Shown here piece after piece: positions 6,143 to 15,093 of a DNA stretch of 40,289 bases (position 1 is its first letter; every line of letters begins with the position of its first letter). A model generated the notes under the pieces. That model was not told the DNA's origin and did not search any database. It saw only the letters and a list, made by a program, of their open reading frames with translations. A program made the position numbers and the translations under genes. The DNA is from an uncultured Planctomycetota bacterium (GTDB lineage: Bacteria; Planctomycetota; UBA1135; GCA-002686595): positions 1 through 40,289 of the forward strand of contig CAIYPP010000048.1 in assembly GCA_903928115.1 (NCBI GenBank), given 5' to 3'.

Positions 6143-8032
6143 ATGAGTCCCAATCTTCGCAGTCCGCTGCGGACCCTCTTTTCCAGCGTGTGCCTCACGC
6201 TTGCGGCCGTCGCCCAAAATGCGGCACCGCGGCCGCAGCTCCATGTGATCCACGACGTGCGCTTGAGCGACGCCGCCGACGCGCCGCGACACGCGCTCGT
6301 CCTGCGCGACGGTCGCATCGAGAGCGTGCTCGATGTCGCGGCCGAGCTGCCCGCGGGGGCGCGCGTCATCGACGGTCGCGGCATGCTCGCGGTGCCGGGT
6401 CTGATCGACGCGTTCACCCAGGCAGGCTTCGAGACGCCGACGCCCGTGGCCCAGCAAGACGATCCGCCGTCCGAGGCGTCGGACGTGTACATCGACATGC
6501 GCGTCGCGAACCGCAAGGGCATCCAGCCCGCGTTCCGCGCGGCGGAGCTCTTCAACCTCGCCAAGGACAAGTCTGCACCTTGGCGCGAGAGCGGATTTGG
6601 CGCGCTGCTCGCTGCGCCGTCGGGACAGTTGCTCGCGGGCACGAGTGCGCTGTGCGTCACGCGCGAGACTGCGGCGCGCGACGCGATCCTCATCGCGGAA
6701 GTCTTCGCACACGCCGCGTTCCGCGCGACGGGTCCCGGCTATCCGTCGACGTTGATGGGCTATCACGCGCAGCTGCGCCAGTTCTTCCTCGACGCCGCGC
6801 ACCACGCCGAGCTCGAAGCGCGCTATACCGCGGGGCGGCCCGGGCCGCGACCGGCGCACGACGAACAACTCGAAGCGGCGCGCGGACTCGTGAAGCGCGA
6901 GCGACGCGTGATGTGCGAAGCCGACAGCGCGCAAGACATCCAGCGTTGGATCCGACTCGCGGACGAGCTCGGCCTGCGCATCGGAATCGTCGGTGGGCGC
7001 GAGGCGTGGAAGGTCGCGAACGAGCTGAAGACGCGCGAGATTCCCGTGGTGCTCACGCTGCAGTGGGGAGATGAGCCCAAGGATCCGAACGAAAAAGACA
7101 AGAAGGCCAAGAAGGGCGAGGCGCCGAAGGAAGGCGAAGTCTCCGAGAAGAAGCCCGAGGCCGAGTCGGCGACGAGCGAGAAGGCCGAGCCTGCGCAAGA
7201 AACGAAGCCTGAGAAGAAGGCCGAAGAAACGAAGGCCGACGACAAGAAAGAGTGGAACTACGAGGAGCCGCTGGGCGTGCGCGAAGCGAAGCGCGCGCGC
7301 TGGGTCGAAGGCCGTGACTGCGCGCTGCGCCTCCACGAGGCGGGCGTGACCTTTGCGTTCGGCTCGGGCAGCGGAAACGGCAGCGAGCTGCTCAAGAAGG
7401 TGCGGACGCTCGTCGAGAACGGCTTGCCCGCGGATGCGGCGCTCGCGGCGCTCACGTCGGGCGCGGCGCGGCTCGTCGGTGCCGAGCAGCACCTCGGCGC
7501 GATCGCCGCCGGACGCGACGCGACGCTCGCGCTGTGGACCGCCACTCCCGTGAAGAAGGACTCGAAGGTCGCGTGGCTCTTCGTCGACGGCTTCCCGAAC
7601 GAATACGAGGTCAAGCCCGAAGAGAAGCTCGAAGGCAAGCCGGACGACGGCGTGGACGCGAGCGGCATCTGGGACTGCGAAGTGAAGAACGACCAAGGTC
7701 CGCAGAAGGCGACGCTCACCGTGAAGATGACGCCGGAAGGCGAAGTGACGGGGACACTCGTCACGACGGGCCAGCGCGGCGAGCGCACGGTCGACGTCAA
7801 AGGTTCCGTGGTCGGCAAGACGCTCGTGATCGAGGGTTCGTACACGATGCGCGAGACCGAAGTGACGACGAAGTGGAAGGTCGAGCTCGATGGCGGCTCG
7901 CTCAAGGGCAGCGTGACGCTGCGCGGCCCGTGGGGTGAGACGACGAGCGAAGTGACGGGCGAGCGCAAGCCCAAGTGGTTGGAAGACGAAGCGGCGTACG
8001 AAGGTGAGGAGGCCTGCTGTGGTCACAAGTAA
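6143..8032 (+). CDS. Exported amidohydrolase-like protein lacking the metal-binding HxH
   Basis: 629 residues. An N-terminal signal-like segment ends near residue 28. The amidohydrolase frame is clear (HVIHDVRLSDAADAPRHALVLRDGRIESV, VIDGRGMLAVPGLIDAF; late GAARLVGAEQHLGAIAAGRDATLALW). However, the HxH that normally follows GLID is replaced by AFTQAG near residues 85-92, so the usual metal site is absent. A Lys/Glu-rich low-complexity insert covers about residues 310-373, and a C-terminal beta-rich domain (about 505-625, starting ASGIWDCEV) is added; the protein ends CCGHK. ATG at 6143 has GGAG at 6134-6137; the upstream in-frame ATG at 6095 lacks this. It is translationally coupled to the next gene. 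Likely a non-catalytic or altered partner. Confidence 0.85.
   Translation: MSPNLRSPLRTLFSSVCLTLAAVAQNAAPRPQLHVIHDVRLSDAADAPRHALVLRDGRIESVLDVAAELPAGARVIDGRGMLAVPGLIDAFTQAGFETPTPVAQQDDPPSEASDVYIDMRVANRKGIQPAFRAAELFNLAKDKSAPWRESGFGALLAAPSGQLLAGTSALCVTRETAARDAILIAEVFAHAAFRATGPGYPSTLMGYHAQLRQFFLDAAHHAELEARYTAGRPGPRPAHDEQLEAARGLVKRERRVMCEADSAQDIQRWIRLADELGLRIGIVGGREAWKVANELKTREIPVVLTLQWGDEPKDPNEKDKKAKKGEAPKEGEVSEKKPEAESATSEKAEPAQETKPEKKAEETKADDKKEWNYEEPLGVREAKRARWVEGRDCALRLHEAGVTFAFGSGSGNGSELLKKVRTLVENGLPADAALAALTSGAARLVGAEQHLGAIAAGRDATLALWTATPVKKDSKVAWLFVDGFPNEYEVKPEEKLEGKPDDGVDASGIWDCEVKNDQGPQKATLTVKMTPEGEVTGTLVTTGQRGERTVDVKGSVVGKTLVIEGSYTMRETEVTTKWKVELDGGSLKGSVTLRGPWGETTSEVTGERKPKWLEDEAAYEGEEACCGHK
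8007..8012 (+). promoter_or_regulatory. Strong Shine-Dalgarno deciding a GTG start
   Basis: AGGAGG at 8007-8012 lies six bases before GTG 8019, inside the last codons of the upstream gene. It favours GTG 8019 over ATG 8037 or GTG 8004 for the downstream amidohydrolase and implies translational coupling. Confidence 0.65.
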
Positions 8033-10595
8033 GTCCATGCTGCGTATCGCGATTGCGGCGCTCGCGCTCGCACCGCTCACGCTCGCCGGAGATCACCCGT
8101 TCGAGACGGACGCGATGCGCAAGCCCGCGCTCCGCACCGGCGGAACCTGCGTGATCCGCAACGTCGTGATCCACAGCGCCGTCGCCCCCGCGGCGAGCGG
8201 CGATGTGTACGTCAAGGACGGCAAGATCGCGGCCATCGGCAAGGTGGAAGCGCCCGCGGGCACGCTCGAGCTCGATGGCAAGGGCCTGCACCTCTCGCCG
8301 GGCGTCATCGACTGCCATTCGCACATGGCGATCTCGCGCGGCGTGAACGAGGGCACCTACTCGATCACCGGCGAGTGCGACATCAGCGATGCGATCGATG
8401 CGGAGGACCTGACGATCTGGCGCGCGCTCGCGGGTGGTGTCACCGGTGCCCGACTGCTCCACGGCTCGGCGAACACGATCGGCGGCCGTCACGAGGTGAT
8501 CAAGCTCAAGTACGGCACGAGCATCGAAGCACTGCGCAATCCCGACGCGAAGGAAGGCATCAAGTTCGCGCTCGGCGAGAACGTCAAGCGCTCGAACGGC
8601 GGCGGCAACTCGAGCCGCTTCCCCGCGTCGCGCATGGGCGTCGAGGCGTTGCTCGTTCGTGCGTTTACGCGCGCGCGCGAGTACCAGAGCGAGTGGAAGG
8701 CGTTCGAAGCGGCGAAGCAGCGCGGCGAAGATCCGCCGCCGCCCCGCAAGGACGTGCGCCTCGAGGTGCTCGTCGGCATCTTGGAAAAGCAGGTCGACGT
8801 GCACAGCCACTGCTACCGCGCCGACGAGATCCTGATGCTCCTGCGCGTCGCCGAAGAGAACGGGTTCCGCGTCAAGACGCTGCAGCACGTGCTCGAGGGC
8901 TACAAGATTGCCCACGAGATCGCGCAGCACGGCGCAGGCCCGTCGAGCTTCAGCGACTGGTGGGCGTACAAGATCGAGGCCTACGACGCGGTGCCGTTCA
9001 GCCCCGCGATGATGGTCGAGGCGGGCGCGGTGACGACGATCAACTCCGACTCGGAGGAGCTCGTGCGGCATCTCTTCAGCGACGCGGGCAAGTCGATGCG
9101 CTACGGCGGGCTCGATCCTGTGCGTTCGCTGCAGCTCGTCACGCTCAACGTCGCCAAGCAGCTCGCGCTCGAAGAGCACACCGGCTCGATCGAAGTGGGC
9201 AAAGACGCCGACCTCGCGCTGCACACCGGTGATCCCCTCAGTGCCTATTCGCGCGTCGAGTGGACGATGGTCGATGGCGAGCTCGAGTTCACGCGCCGCG
9301 ACGCCTTCGAGCTCGACACGCGCCCTGCGCCGCTGACGGAGGTTTCCGAGCCGCGCAAGGAAGCGGGCGTCGAGTGGCGCGCCGACGGCGGAGCTACCGT
9401 CGCGATCGTCGGCGGCACGCTGCATCCGGTGACGACGCCGACGATCGAAAACGGCACGATCGTGCTGCAGCAGGGCCGCATCGTGGCGATGGGCGCGGGG
9501 ATTCCCGTTCCGGCGGGCTCGCGCGTCATCGACGCGAGCGGTAAGCATGTCTGGCCGGGAATGATCGCGCTCGACACGCGGCTCGGCCTCTTCGAGATCG
9601 GATCGGTGCAAGCGACGATCGACACGTCCGAGATTGGCGGCAGTCAGCCCGACATTCGCGCCTCGGCTTCGCTCAACGCGGAATCGGTGCACATCGGCGT
9701 CACGCGCTTCAACGGCGTCACGCGCGCGCAGTCTTCGCCGCAAGGTGGTGGACCTTGGATGGGACAGTCGTGCGTGATCCGGCTCGCCGGCGAGACGTGG
9801 GAAGAACTCCTGCAGGTCGACCGGGACATGCTGCACCTCTCGTTCCCCGGCGTGAGCAACACCGCGAAGGAGAAGAAGGAGCCCGAGATCCTGAAGGAGC
9901 TCGGCAAGCAGCTCGCGCACGCGCGTGAGTATTCGCGGCTGATCGACGAGTCGATCTCGAAGGGCTCGCCCAAGCCGGACTACGACGTGCGCATGGAGGC
10001 GCTCGCACCGTTTGCGCTCGGGCAGAAGAAGGTCGCGGTGCACGCCGATGGCGCGCAGACCCTGCTCTATGCAATCAAGTGGATCGCGGAGCAGAAGCTC
10101 GACGCCGTGATCTTCGGCGCACGCGAAGGCTGGAAGGTCGCGGACGAGCTCGCCAAGGCTAAGATCCCGGTCGTCGTCGCGGGGACGCTCGTCGTTCCCT
10201 CGTCGGACTTCGATCCGTACGACGCGGTCTACTCGAACCCCGCCGTGCTGCACCGTGCGGGCGTGCCGATCGCGATCAGCTCGGGCGACGACGAGAACGT
10301 GCGCAACGTCGGCTTCCACGCGGCGATGGCGGCTTCGTTCGGGTTGCCGCGCGAAGAGGCTCTGCGCAGCGTCACGCTGTACGCCGCGCGGATGCTCGGC
10401 CTCGACGCGGAGCTCGGCAGCCTCGCGCCGGGCAAGCTCGGCGACGTGGTCGTCACCAACGGCGATCTCCTCGACACGGGCACGCAAGTCGACTACGTGT
10501 TCATCGACGGCGTCCAGCAGAGCCTCTCCAACCGCCAGACCGAGCTTGCGGACAAGTACCGCAAGCGCCTGCTGCGGCAGCAGTCGGGCAAGTAG
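8019..10595 (+). CDS. Exported tandem amidohydrolase (active half fused to degenerate half)
   Basis: 858 residues. A signal peptide (LRIAIAALALAPLTLAG, ending near residue 24) is followed by an amidohydrolase of about 430 residues with an intact metal site: H100/H102 in VIDCHSHMAI, H262/H264 in DVHSHCYR, H290 in LQHVLEG and D344 in INSDSEE. A second amidohydrolase-like half follows from about residue 460 (VAIVGGTLHPVTTPTIENGTIVLQQGRIVAMGAG). There the HxH position reads IALDTRLGL, so it looks catalytically dead. The composition suggests an imidazolonepropionase/dipeptidase-like hydrolase acting outside the cytoplasm. GTG 8019 is chosen for its AGGAGG. The gene overlaps the preceding one by 14 nt, so the pair may form a complex. 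Substrate unknown. Confidence 0.88.
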   Translation: MVTSKSMLRIAIAALALAPLTLAGDHPFETDAMRKPALRTGGTCVIRNVVIHSAVAPAASGDVYVKDGKIAAIGKVEAPAGTLELDGKGLHLSPGVIDCHSHMAISRGVNEGTYSITGECDISDAIDAEDLTIWRALAGGVTGARLLHGSANTIGGRHEVIKLKYGTSIEALRNPDAKEGIKFALGENVKRSNGGGNSSRFPASRMGVEALLVRAFTRAREYQSEWKAFEAAKQRGEDPPPPRKDVRLEVLVGILEKQVDVHSHCYRADEILMLLRVAEENGFRVKTLQHVLEGYKIAHEIAQHGAGPSSFSDWWAYKIEAYDAVPFSPAMMVEAGAVTTINSDSEELVRHLFSDAGKSMRYGGLDPVRSLQLVTLNVAKQLALEEHTGSIEVGKDADLALHTGDPLSAYSRVEWTMVDGELEFTRRDAFELDTRPAPLTEVSEPRKEAGVEWRADGGATVAIVGGTLHPVTTPTIENGTIVLQQGRIVAMGAGIPVPAGSRVIDASGKHVWPGMIALDTRLGLFEIGSVQATIDTSEIGGSQPDIRASASLNAESVHIGVTRFNGVTRAQSSPQGGGPWMGQSCVIRLAGETWEELLQVDRDMLHLSFPGVSNTAKEKKEPEILKELGKQLAHAREYSRLIDESISKGSPKPDYDVRMEALAPFALGQKKVAVHADGAQTLLYAIKWIAEQKLDAVIFGAREGWKVADELAKAKIPVVVAGTLVVPSSDFDPYDAVYSNPAVLHRAGVPIAISSGDDENVRNVGFHAAMAASFGLPREEALRSVTLYAARMLGLDAELGSLAPGKLGDVVVTNGDLLDTGTQVDYVFIDGVQQSLSNRQTELADKYRKRLLRQQSGK

Positions 10596-10615
10596 CTCGG
10601 CCTGCCGAAAATGGC

Positions 10616-10648
10616 GCGCGCTCCGCTTCCCTTGGGAGCGGGGCGCGC
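10616..10648. terminator. Bidirectional terminator between amidohydrolase and hemG
   Basis: Arms 10616-10630 and 10634-10648 form a 15-bp stem (two G:T pairs) with a CTT loop. On the plus strand it is followed by TGTCTTTA; on the minus strand it starts 5 nt after the hemG stop codon and is followed by GCCATTTTC. It sits exactly between two convergent operons and should end both transcripts. Confidence 0.8.
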
Positions 10649-10653
10649 TGTCT

Positions 10654-11979
10654 TTACATGGAGTGCGCGGAGGCCAGCGCGCGCGCCGAGGCCGCGAGGT
10701 GATTCACGCCGATGCCGCGCAGCCAGTTGCCGCACAGCCCCAGCGACGGTGGTGTCGCGCGCTCGATCGCATCGACGCGCGCGGGGTGCTGGAGGTCGAA
10801 GCGCGGGAGCGTCGCGCGCCAGCGCTGGATCGCGGTGAACTCCGGCTCGGCGCGGAGGCCGAGCAGCGAGCCAACCTCGGTTCGCACGATGTGGGCGAGC
10901 TGCTCGTCGCTCGCGTCGATCAGCTCGCTCTGGCGTGCGCCTCCGAGCAAGGTGCGCAGCACGACATGCGTCCGTGGGCACGCATCGGGCGCAATCGAAG
11001 AGCTGAAGAGCGTCCCGAGGTGGTGCATGCGCTCGCGCGACGCGACGAGATAGCCGAAACCGGCGAGCGAGTGTTCGACGGACTCGCGGCGATGCACATG
11101 CACGAAGGACACCACGTTCTCCGATTGGATCGAGCCGACGATGCGCGCGAGATCCGGCAGCGGTGCGGCCAACAGGCGCGCTGCGGTGGGGGCTGCGACT
11201 GCGAGCACGACACTCCGCGCGCGAAACTCCCCGGACCCGCTGAGGACGCGCCAGCGGTCGTTTTCGCGGGAGAGCGCGGTCACGGGGCTTCGGAGTCGCA
11301 GCTTGTCACCGAGTCGGGCTGCGAGGGCGTCCGTTATGGCTTGGCAGCCGCCCTCGGGCTTCATCACGCTCGGAGCGGGCTCTCCGCGCGTCTTGAGCAG
11401 CGCACGAAACAGGCCGCCGTGCTTCTCGACGAGCTCGACGAGTCGCGGAAAGCACGCGCGCATCGAGAGCTGCGCCGGATCGCCCGCATGGATGCCGCTC
11501 ACGAGCGGATCGAGCATCGCGTCGAGCGCTTCCTGGCCGATGCGGTGGCGCACGAAGTCGGCGACCGAGCCGTCGTTGCAGCGCTTGGGGTCGCGCAGCG
11601 GCTCCGCGAGCATTCGCAGCTTGCCCTTCACGCTCAGGAGTGGCGAGGCGATGAACTTGGGCGGCGAGAGCGGGGCGTCGACGAGTTTGCCGCGGCAGAC
11701 AAGGAAGCGGCGCGCGGCCTCGCCCGGCGGCTTGTGCGCCGCGAGCGCGAGCTCGCCGAGCATGTCCGTGAGCCCGCCCCGCACCTCGAAGCGCAGCGAC
11801 TCAGGACCGACCTCGTAGCGGAACTCGTCCTCGGCACCTCCGCGCACGGTCTGAACCAAGCCACCGGCGCGCGTTCCGGCTTCGAGCACGACCAGCTCTG
11901 CGCGCGGTCCGCGCGCATGCGCGTAGGCGAGCCCGGAAATCCCGGCGCCGATGACGACGGTGTCGAGCTCGACCGTCAT
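10654..11979 (-). CDS. hemG: Protoporphyrinogen oxidase, FAD-dependent (HemY type)
   Basis: 441 residues. The FAD-binding dinucleotide motif VVIGAGISGLAYA is at residues 8-20, followed by VVLEAGTRAGGLVQT (the conserved E and GG). The middle of the protein carries the PPOX segments VADFVRHRIGQEALDAMLDPLVSGIHAGDPAQLSM and MKPEGGCQAITDALAARLG. The C-terminal LGLCGNWLRGIGVNHLAASA is the second FAD contact. It oxidises protoporphyrinogen IX to protoporphyrin IX, normally with oxygen, at the membrane surface. It is last in the hem operon; ATG 11979 is 2 nt after the hemN stop. The HemY fold can also act on coproporphyrinogen III (CgoX), but an upstream hemN favours the protoporphyrin branch. Confidence 0.9.
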   Translation of the reverse strand: MTVELDTVVIGAGISGLAYAHARGPRAELVVLEAGTRAGGLVQTVRGGAEDEFRYEVGPESLRFEVRGGLTDMLGELALAAHKPPGEAARRFLVCRGKLVDAPLSPPKFIASPLLSVKGKLRMLAEPLRDPKRCNDGSVADFVRHRIGQEALDAMLDPLVSGIHAGDPAQLSMRACFPRLVELVEKHGGLFRALLKTRGEPAPSVMKPEGGCQAITDALAARLGDKLRLRSPVTALSRENDRWRVLSGSGEFRARSVVLAVAAPTAARLLAAPLPDLARIVGSIQSENVVSFVHVHRRESVEHSLAGFGYLVASRERMHHLGTLFSSSIAPDACPRTHVVLRTLLGGARQSELIDASDEQLAHIVRTEVGSLLGLRAEPEFTAIQRWRATLPRFDLQHPARVDAIERATPPSLGLCGNWLRGIGVNHLAASARALASAHSM

Positions 11980-11981
11980 GT

Positions 11982-13370
11982 TCAGATCGTCTTGCTGAAG
12001 CGCGGACCTTCCGCCTTCTTCTTGCGCAGGTATTCGTCGAACACCATCGCAAGGTGGCGCAGGAAGATCCGCCCGCGCGGCGTCACATCGACGCGGCGGT
12101 CGCGGATCTCGCAAAAACCTTGGTCCACAAGCGGGCGCAGCTCTTCGAGTTCGCGCGCGAAGTGCGACGCGAGATCCTTGCGGCCGGTGCGAGCTTCCAT
12201 CTCGTCCAGATCGAGACGCATGCTGCACATGAGCGACTGGATGACCGCGCGGCGCAAGTCGTCTTCGGCGCTACGGACCATGCCCTTCATCGCCGAGAAG
12301 CGGCCAGACTGGATCGCAGCCTCATAGGCGCGCGTGTCGTGGTTGTTCTGCACGAACGCCCCGCCGAAGTCGCCGATCGAGCTCATCCCGAAGGCGAGCA
12401 TCTCCTCGGCGGGGTGCGTGGTGTACCCCATGAAGTTGCGGTGCAGCGTGTCGGCTTCGAGCGCGCGGTAGAGCGCGTCGGACTTCAGCGCGAAGTGATC
12501 GAGACCGATGACCTCGTAGCCGGCCTTGGAGAGCTCGTCGATGGCGACGAAGAAGAGTCGCGCGCGCTCCGGCGCCGTGGGAAGACGGTAGCGCTCGAGC
12601 GCAGTCTGATGGCGCTTGAGCCAAGGAACGTGCGCGTAGCCGTACACCGCGAGGCGGTCTGGCTGGATGCGTGCGATCGTCTGCAGCGTCGCTGCGAACG
12701 TCGCCTCGGTCTGCTCGGGCAGTCCGTACATCAAGTCGAGGTTGATCCCACCGATGCCCTTCTTGCGGCAGTACGCGACGAGGTTCTCGGTCTCCTCCGT
12801 TGTCTGGTCGCGGTGGATGACCTCCTGCACGTGGGTGTCGAGATCCTGCACGCCCATCGAGACGCGGTTGAAGCCGAGGTCGACGAGCGTGTCGATTTGC
12901 TCGAAGCTCGTGACGTGCGGGTGCACTTCGATCGAGATCTCGGCGTCCTTTTCGACCTCGAAGTGTGACGAGAGGATGCCGTAGAGCCGGCGCAGCTCTT
13001 GCGGCTTCAAGTGCGTCGGCGTGCCGCCGCCCCAGTGGATCTGCGCGACGCGGCGACGCTTGCCAAGCAGCTCGCACGTCATCGCCACTTCTTTTTCGAT
13101 CGCGGCGAGGTAGCTGTCGACTTTGCCTTGGCGCCGCGTGATCTCGACCGTGCAGCCGCAGAAGAGGCACATGCGCGCGCAGAACGGCAGGTGCACGTAC
13201 ACGCACAGCGGTTCGTCCGGCTTCGTCGAGGCGCGAACCAGCGCGGCGCGCGCGTCCGCGTCATTGAACTCGCGCCACTCGGGAACTGTGGGGTACGACG
13301 TGTACCGCGGACCCGCGCCCGACATCCGCAGGATCAGCTCCTCGTCGACGCGCAGCTCCGCCGTGTTCAC
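11982..13370 (-). CDS. hemN: Oxygen-independent coproporphyrinogen III oxidase (radical SAM)
   Basis: 462 residues. The radical-SAM cluster motif HLPFCARMCLFCGC places C64, C68, C71 and C73 as in E. coli HemN. IHWGGGTPTHL, RVSMGVQD and GGINLDLMYGLPEQT are core SAM and substrate segments, and the C-terminal HemN domain includes VFDEYLRKKK. The N-terminal GPRYTSYPTVPEW is the true-HemN trip-wire region, which separates it from HemW. It decarboxylates two propionates of coproporphyrinogen III to give protoporphyrinogen IX without oxygen, in the cytoplasm. GTG 13370 is the start and overlaps the hemE stop in a GTGA. It needs a [4Fe-4S] cluster. Confidence 0.95.
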   Translation of the reverse strand: MNTAELRVDEELILRMSGAGPRYTSYPTVPEWREFNDADARAALVRASTKPDEPLCVYVHLPFCARMCLFCGCTVEITRRQGKVDSYLAAIEKEVAMTCELLGKRRRVAQIHWGGGTPTHLKPQELRRLYGILSSHFEVEKDAEISIEVHPHVTSFEQIDTLVDLGFNRVSMGVQDLDTHVQEVIHRDQTTEETENLVAYCRKKGIGGINLDLMYGLPEQTEATFAATLQTIARIQPDRLAVYGYAHVPWLKRHQTALERYRLPTAPERARLFFVAIDELSKAGYEVIGLDHFALKSDALYRALEADTLHRNFMGYTTHPAEEMLAFGMSSIGDFGGAFVQNNHDTRAYEAAIQSGRFSAMKGMVRSAEDDLRRAVIQSLMCSMRLDLDEMEARTGRKDLASHFARELEELRPLVDQGFCEIRDRRVDVTPRGRIFLRHLAMVFDEYLRKKKAEGPRFSKTI

Positions 13371-14398
13371 TTCGCGCGCTCCTTCGCGGCCTTGACGAAT
13401 GCTCCGACGCACTCGGGGTCGGTGTCCTTGAATACGCCATGGCCGAGGTTCAGCACGTGGCCGGGGCGACCCGCGACCTCGTCGAGCAGCGCGTGCGTGC
13501 GCCGATGCACTTCGTCGGGCGTCGCGAACAGAGCTGCGGGATCGAAGTTGCCTTGCAGCGCGCAGCGTCCGTTCGCGCGCTCGAACGCGCTGCCGATGCT
13601 CGTGCGGTGGTCGAGCGCAACGCCTTCCGCTCCCATGGCGAACAAGTCTTCGAGGAAGTGTCCGGACTCGCCCGCGAAGATCACGCGCGGCGCAACGCCG
13701 GCGAGACCCTTCACGACGCGCTGCGTCCACGGCGCTGCGTAGCGCTGGTAGTCCGCGCGCGTGAGCGAGCCCGCCCACGTGTCGAACAGTACGACCGCGT
13801 CCGCCCCGGACGTCACTTGATAGCGCATGTGCGAGATCACCTGCTCCGCGAGCTTGTCCATCAACGCAGAGAAGCTCGCAAAGTCGCGGTACATCATCTT
13901 GCGGATGAAGCTGAACTGCTTCGAGGTGCCGCCCTCGATCGCATAGGAAGCGAGCGTGAACGGCGCGCCGCAGAAGCCGAGCATGGCGGTTTCTTCGGGC
14001 AATCCCGCGCGCGTGAGCTTGAGCGCCTCGCCGACGAACGGCATCGTCGCGGCGGGGTCGACGACCGCGAGCCTGTCGATGCTCGCGCGATCGCGCACCG
14101 GGATCGGCAGCGACGGACCGTGGTCGTCGAAGAGGAGCTTCATCCCCATCGCCTCCAGCGGCACGAGGATGTCGCTGAAGAGGATCGCGGCGTCCATTCC
14201 GTAGCGGCGGATGGGCTGGATCGTGACTTCGGCGGCGTGGCGCGGCTCGCGGATCATCTCCATGAAGCCGCCCGCTTCCTTGCGGGTCGCGCGGTACTCG
14301 GGCAAGTAGCGCCCGGCCTGACGCATCAGCCAGACGGGAGCGCGTTCGGTCTTCTCGCGCCGGAGCGCGCGCAACAGCAGTCGATCTTGGGGCTTCAT
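13367..14398 (-). CDS. hemE: Uroporphyrinogen decarboxylase
   Basis: 343 residues, the usual length. The signature RAPVWLMRQAGRYLPEYRATR is near the N-terminus, and AILFSDILVPLEAMGM carries the conserved Asp in FSDI. Other family blocks are GFCGAPFTLASYAIEGG, LFDTWAGSL and the C-terminal LNLGHGVFKDTDPE. It removes four carboxyl groups from uroporphyrinogen III acetates to form coproporphyrinogen III in the cytoplasm. Start ATG 14398 overlaps the response-regulator stop in an ATGA, and its own stop overlaps hemN. It is the first gene after the two-component pair embedded in the operon. Confidence 0.96.
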   Translation of the reverse strand: MKPQDRLLLRALRREKTERAPVWLMRQAGRYLPEYRATRKEAGGFMEMIREPRHAAEVTIQPIRRYGMDAAILFSDILVPLEAMGMKLLFDDHGPSLPIPVRDRASIDRLAVVDPAATMPFVGEALKLTRAGLPEETAMLGFCGAPFTLASYAIEGGTSKQFSFIRKMMYRDFASFSALMDKLAEQVISHMRYQVTSGADAVVLFDTWAGSLTRADYQRYAAPWTQRVVKGLAGVAPRVIFAGESGHFLEDLFAMGAEGVALDHRTSIGSAFERANGRCALQGNFDPAALFATPDEVHRRTHALLDEVAGRPGHVLNLGHGVFKDTDPECVGAFVKAAKERAK

Positions 14399-15093
14399 GG
14401 AGTGAGTCGGTATCCGGTCCCGCGCACGGTGTGGATGTAGCGCGGAGCTTGGGGGTCGGGTTCGAGCAGGCGACGCAGCCGCACGATGAAGTTGTCGATC
14501 GTGCGCTCGGTTGGGAACGCGTCATAGCCCCACACGCGATCAAGGATCTCGGCGCGCGCGATGACTTCGCCCGGCTTCTCCGCGAGGCAGCGCAGGATCA
14601 TCGTCTCTTTCTGCGAGAGCTGGATTTCGCGTCCGTCAAGCGAGACGACGTAGCGCTTGAAGTCGACGCGAGCAGCGCCGAGCGCGAGCATGTCGCCGGC
14701 GGCCGAAGGGCCCGTGTACCAAGTGGCGCGCTTGAGAATCGCGCGCACGCGCAGCATCAGCTCGCGCAGGTCGAAGGGCTTGCCGAGGAAGTCGTCGCCG
14801 CCGAGCTCGAGACCGTGCACGCGGTCGTCGAGGCCGCTGCGGGCGGTGAGAAACAGGATCGGAATGTCGCGGCCCTCGCGGCGCAGCGTGTCGCAGATCG
14901 TGAAGCCGTCCATGCCGGGCAGCATCACGTCGAGCAGGACCAGCGCGGGCACGGGCTCGCGCCGCAGGCGCGCGAGCGCAGCGAGTCCATCGGTCACGAC
15001 CTCGACCGAGTAGCCCTCGAGCTCCAAGTTCTCGGAGATCACCTCCGCGAGGTGCTCTTCGTCTTCGACCACGATCAGCTTTTCAGCGCTCAC
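14395..15093 (-). CDS. OmpR/PhoB-family response regulator within the hem operon
   Basis: 232 residues. The receiver domain (about 1-120) has the acidic pair E10/D11, phosphoacceptor D55 in LVLLDVMLPGMDG and the conserved Lys in DDFLGKPFDL. The C-terminal winged helix (about 135-232) ends RTIDNFIVRLRRLLEPDPQAPRYIHTVRGTGYRLTP, close to the PhoB pattern in the recognition helix and wing. Phosphorylated regulators of this class bind direct repeats about 11 bp apart. It is coupled to the kinase upstream by a GTGA overlap and to hemE downstream by an ATGA overlap. A likely target is the direct repeat in the hemA-hemH gap (21260-21277), which has 11-bp spacing; this is an inference. Signal unknown. 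Confidence 0.92.
   Translation of the reverse strand: MSAEKLIVVEDEEHLAEVISENLELEGYSVEVVTDGLAALARLRREPVPALVLLDVMLPGMDGFTICDTLRREGRDIPILFLTARSGLDDRVHGLELGGDDFLGKPFDLRELMLRVRAILKRATWYTGPSAAGDMLALGAARVDFKRYVVSLDGREIQLSQKETMILRCLAEKPGEVIARAEILDRVWGYDAFPTERTIDNFIVRLRRLLEPDPQAPRYIHTVRGTGYRLTP

Noticed and set aside
7071..7262. Tandem repeat in the Lys/Glu-rich insert
   Set aside because: The segment is low complexity without a constant repeat unit at DNA or protein level.
4622..8080. A 1152-codon open frame on the minus strand that includes the DUF59-family gene
   Set aside because: Only the last 106 codons match a family; the rest is antisense to the EamA and amidohydrolase genes with Arg/Ala-rich shadow composition.
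7902..10487. 861-codon minus-strand frame
   Set aside because: Entirely antisense to the tandem amidohydrolase, whose metal ligands and signal peptide are clear.
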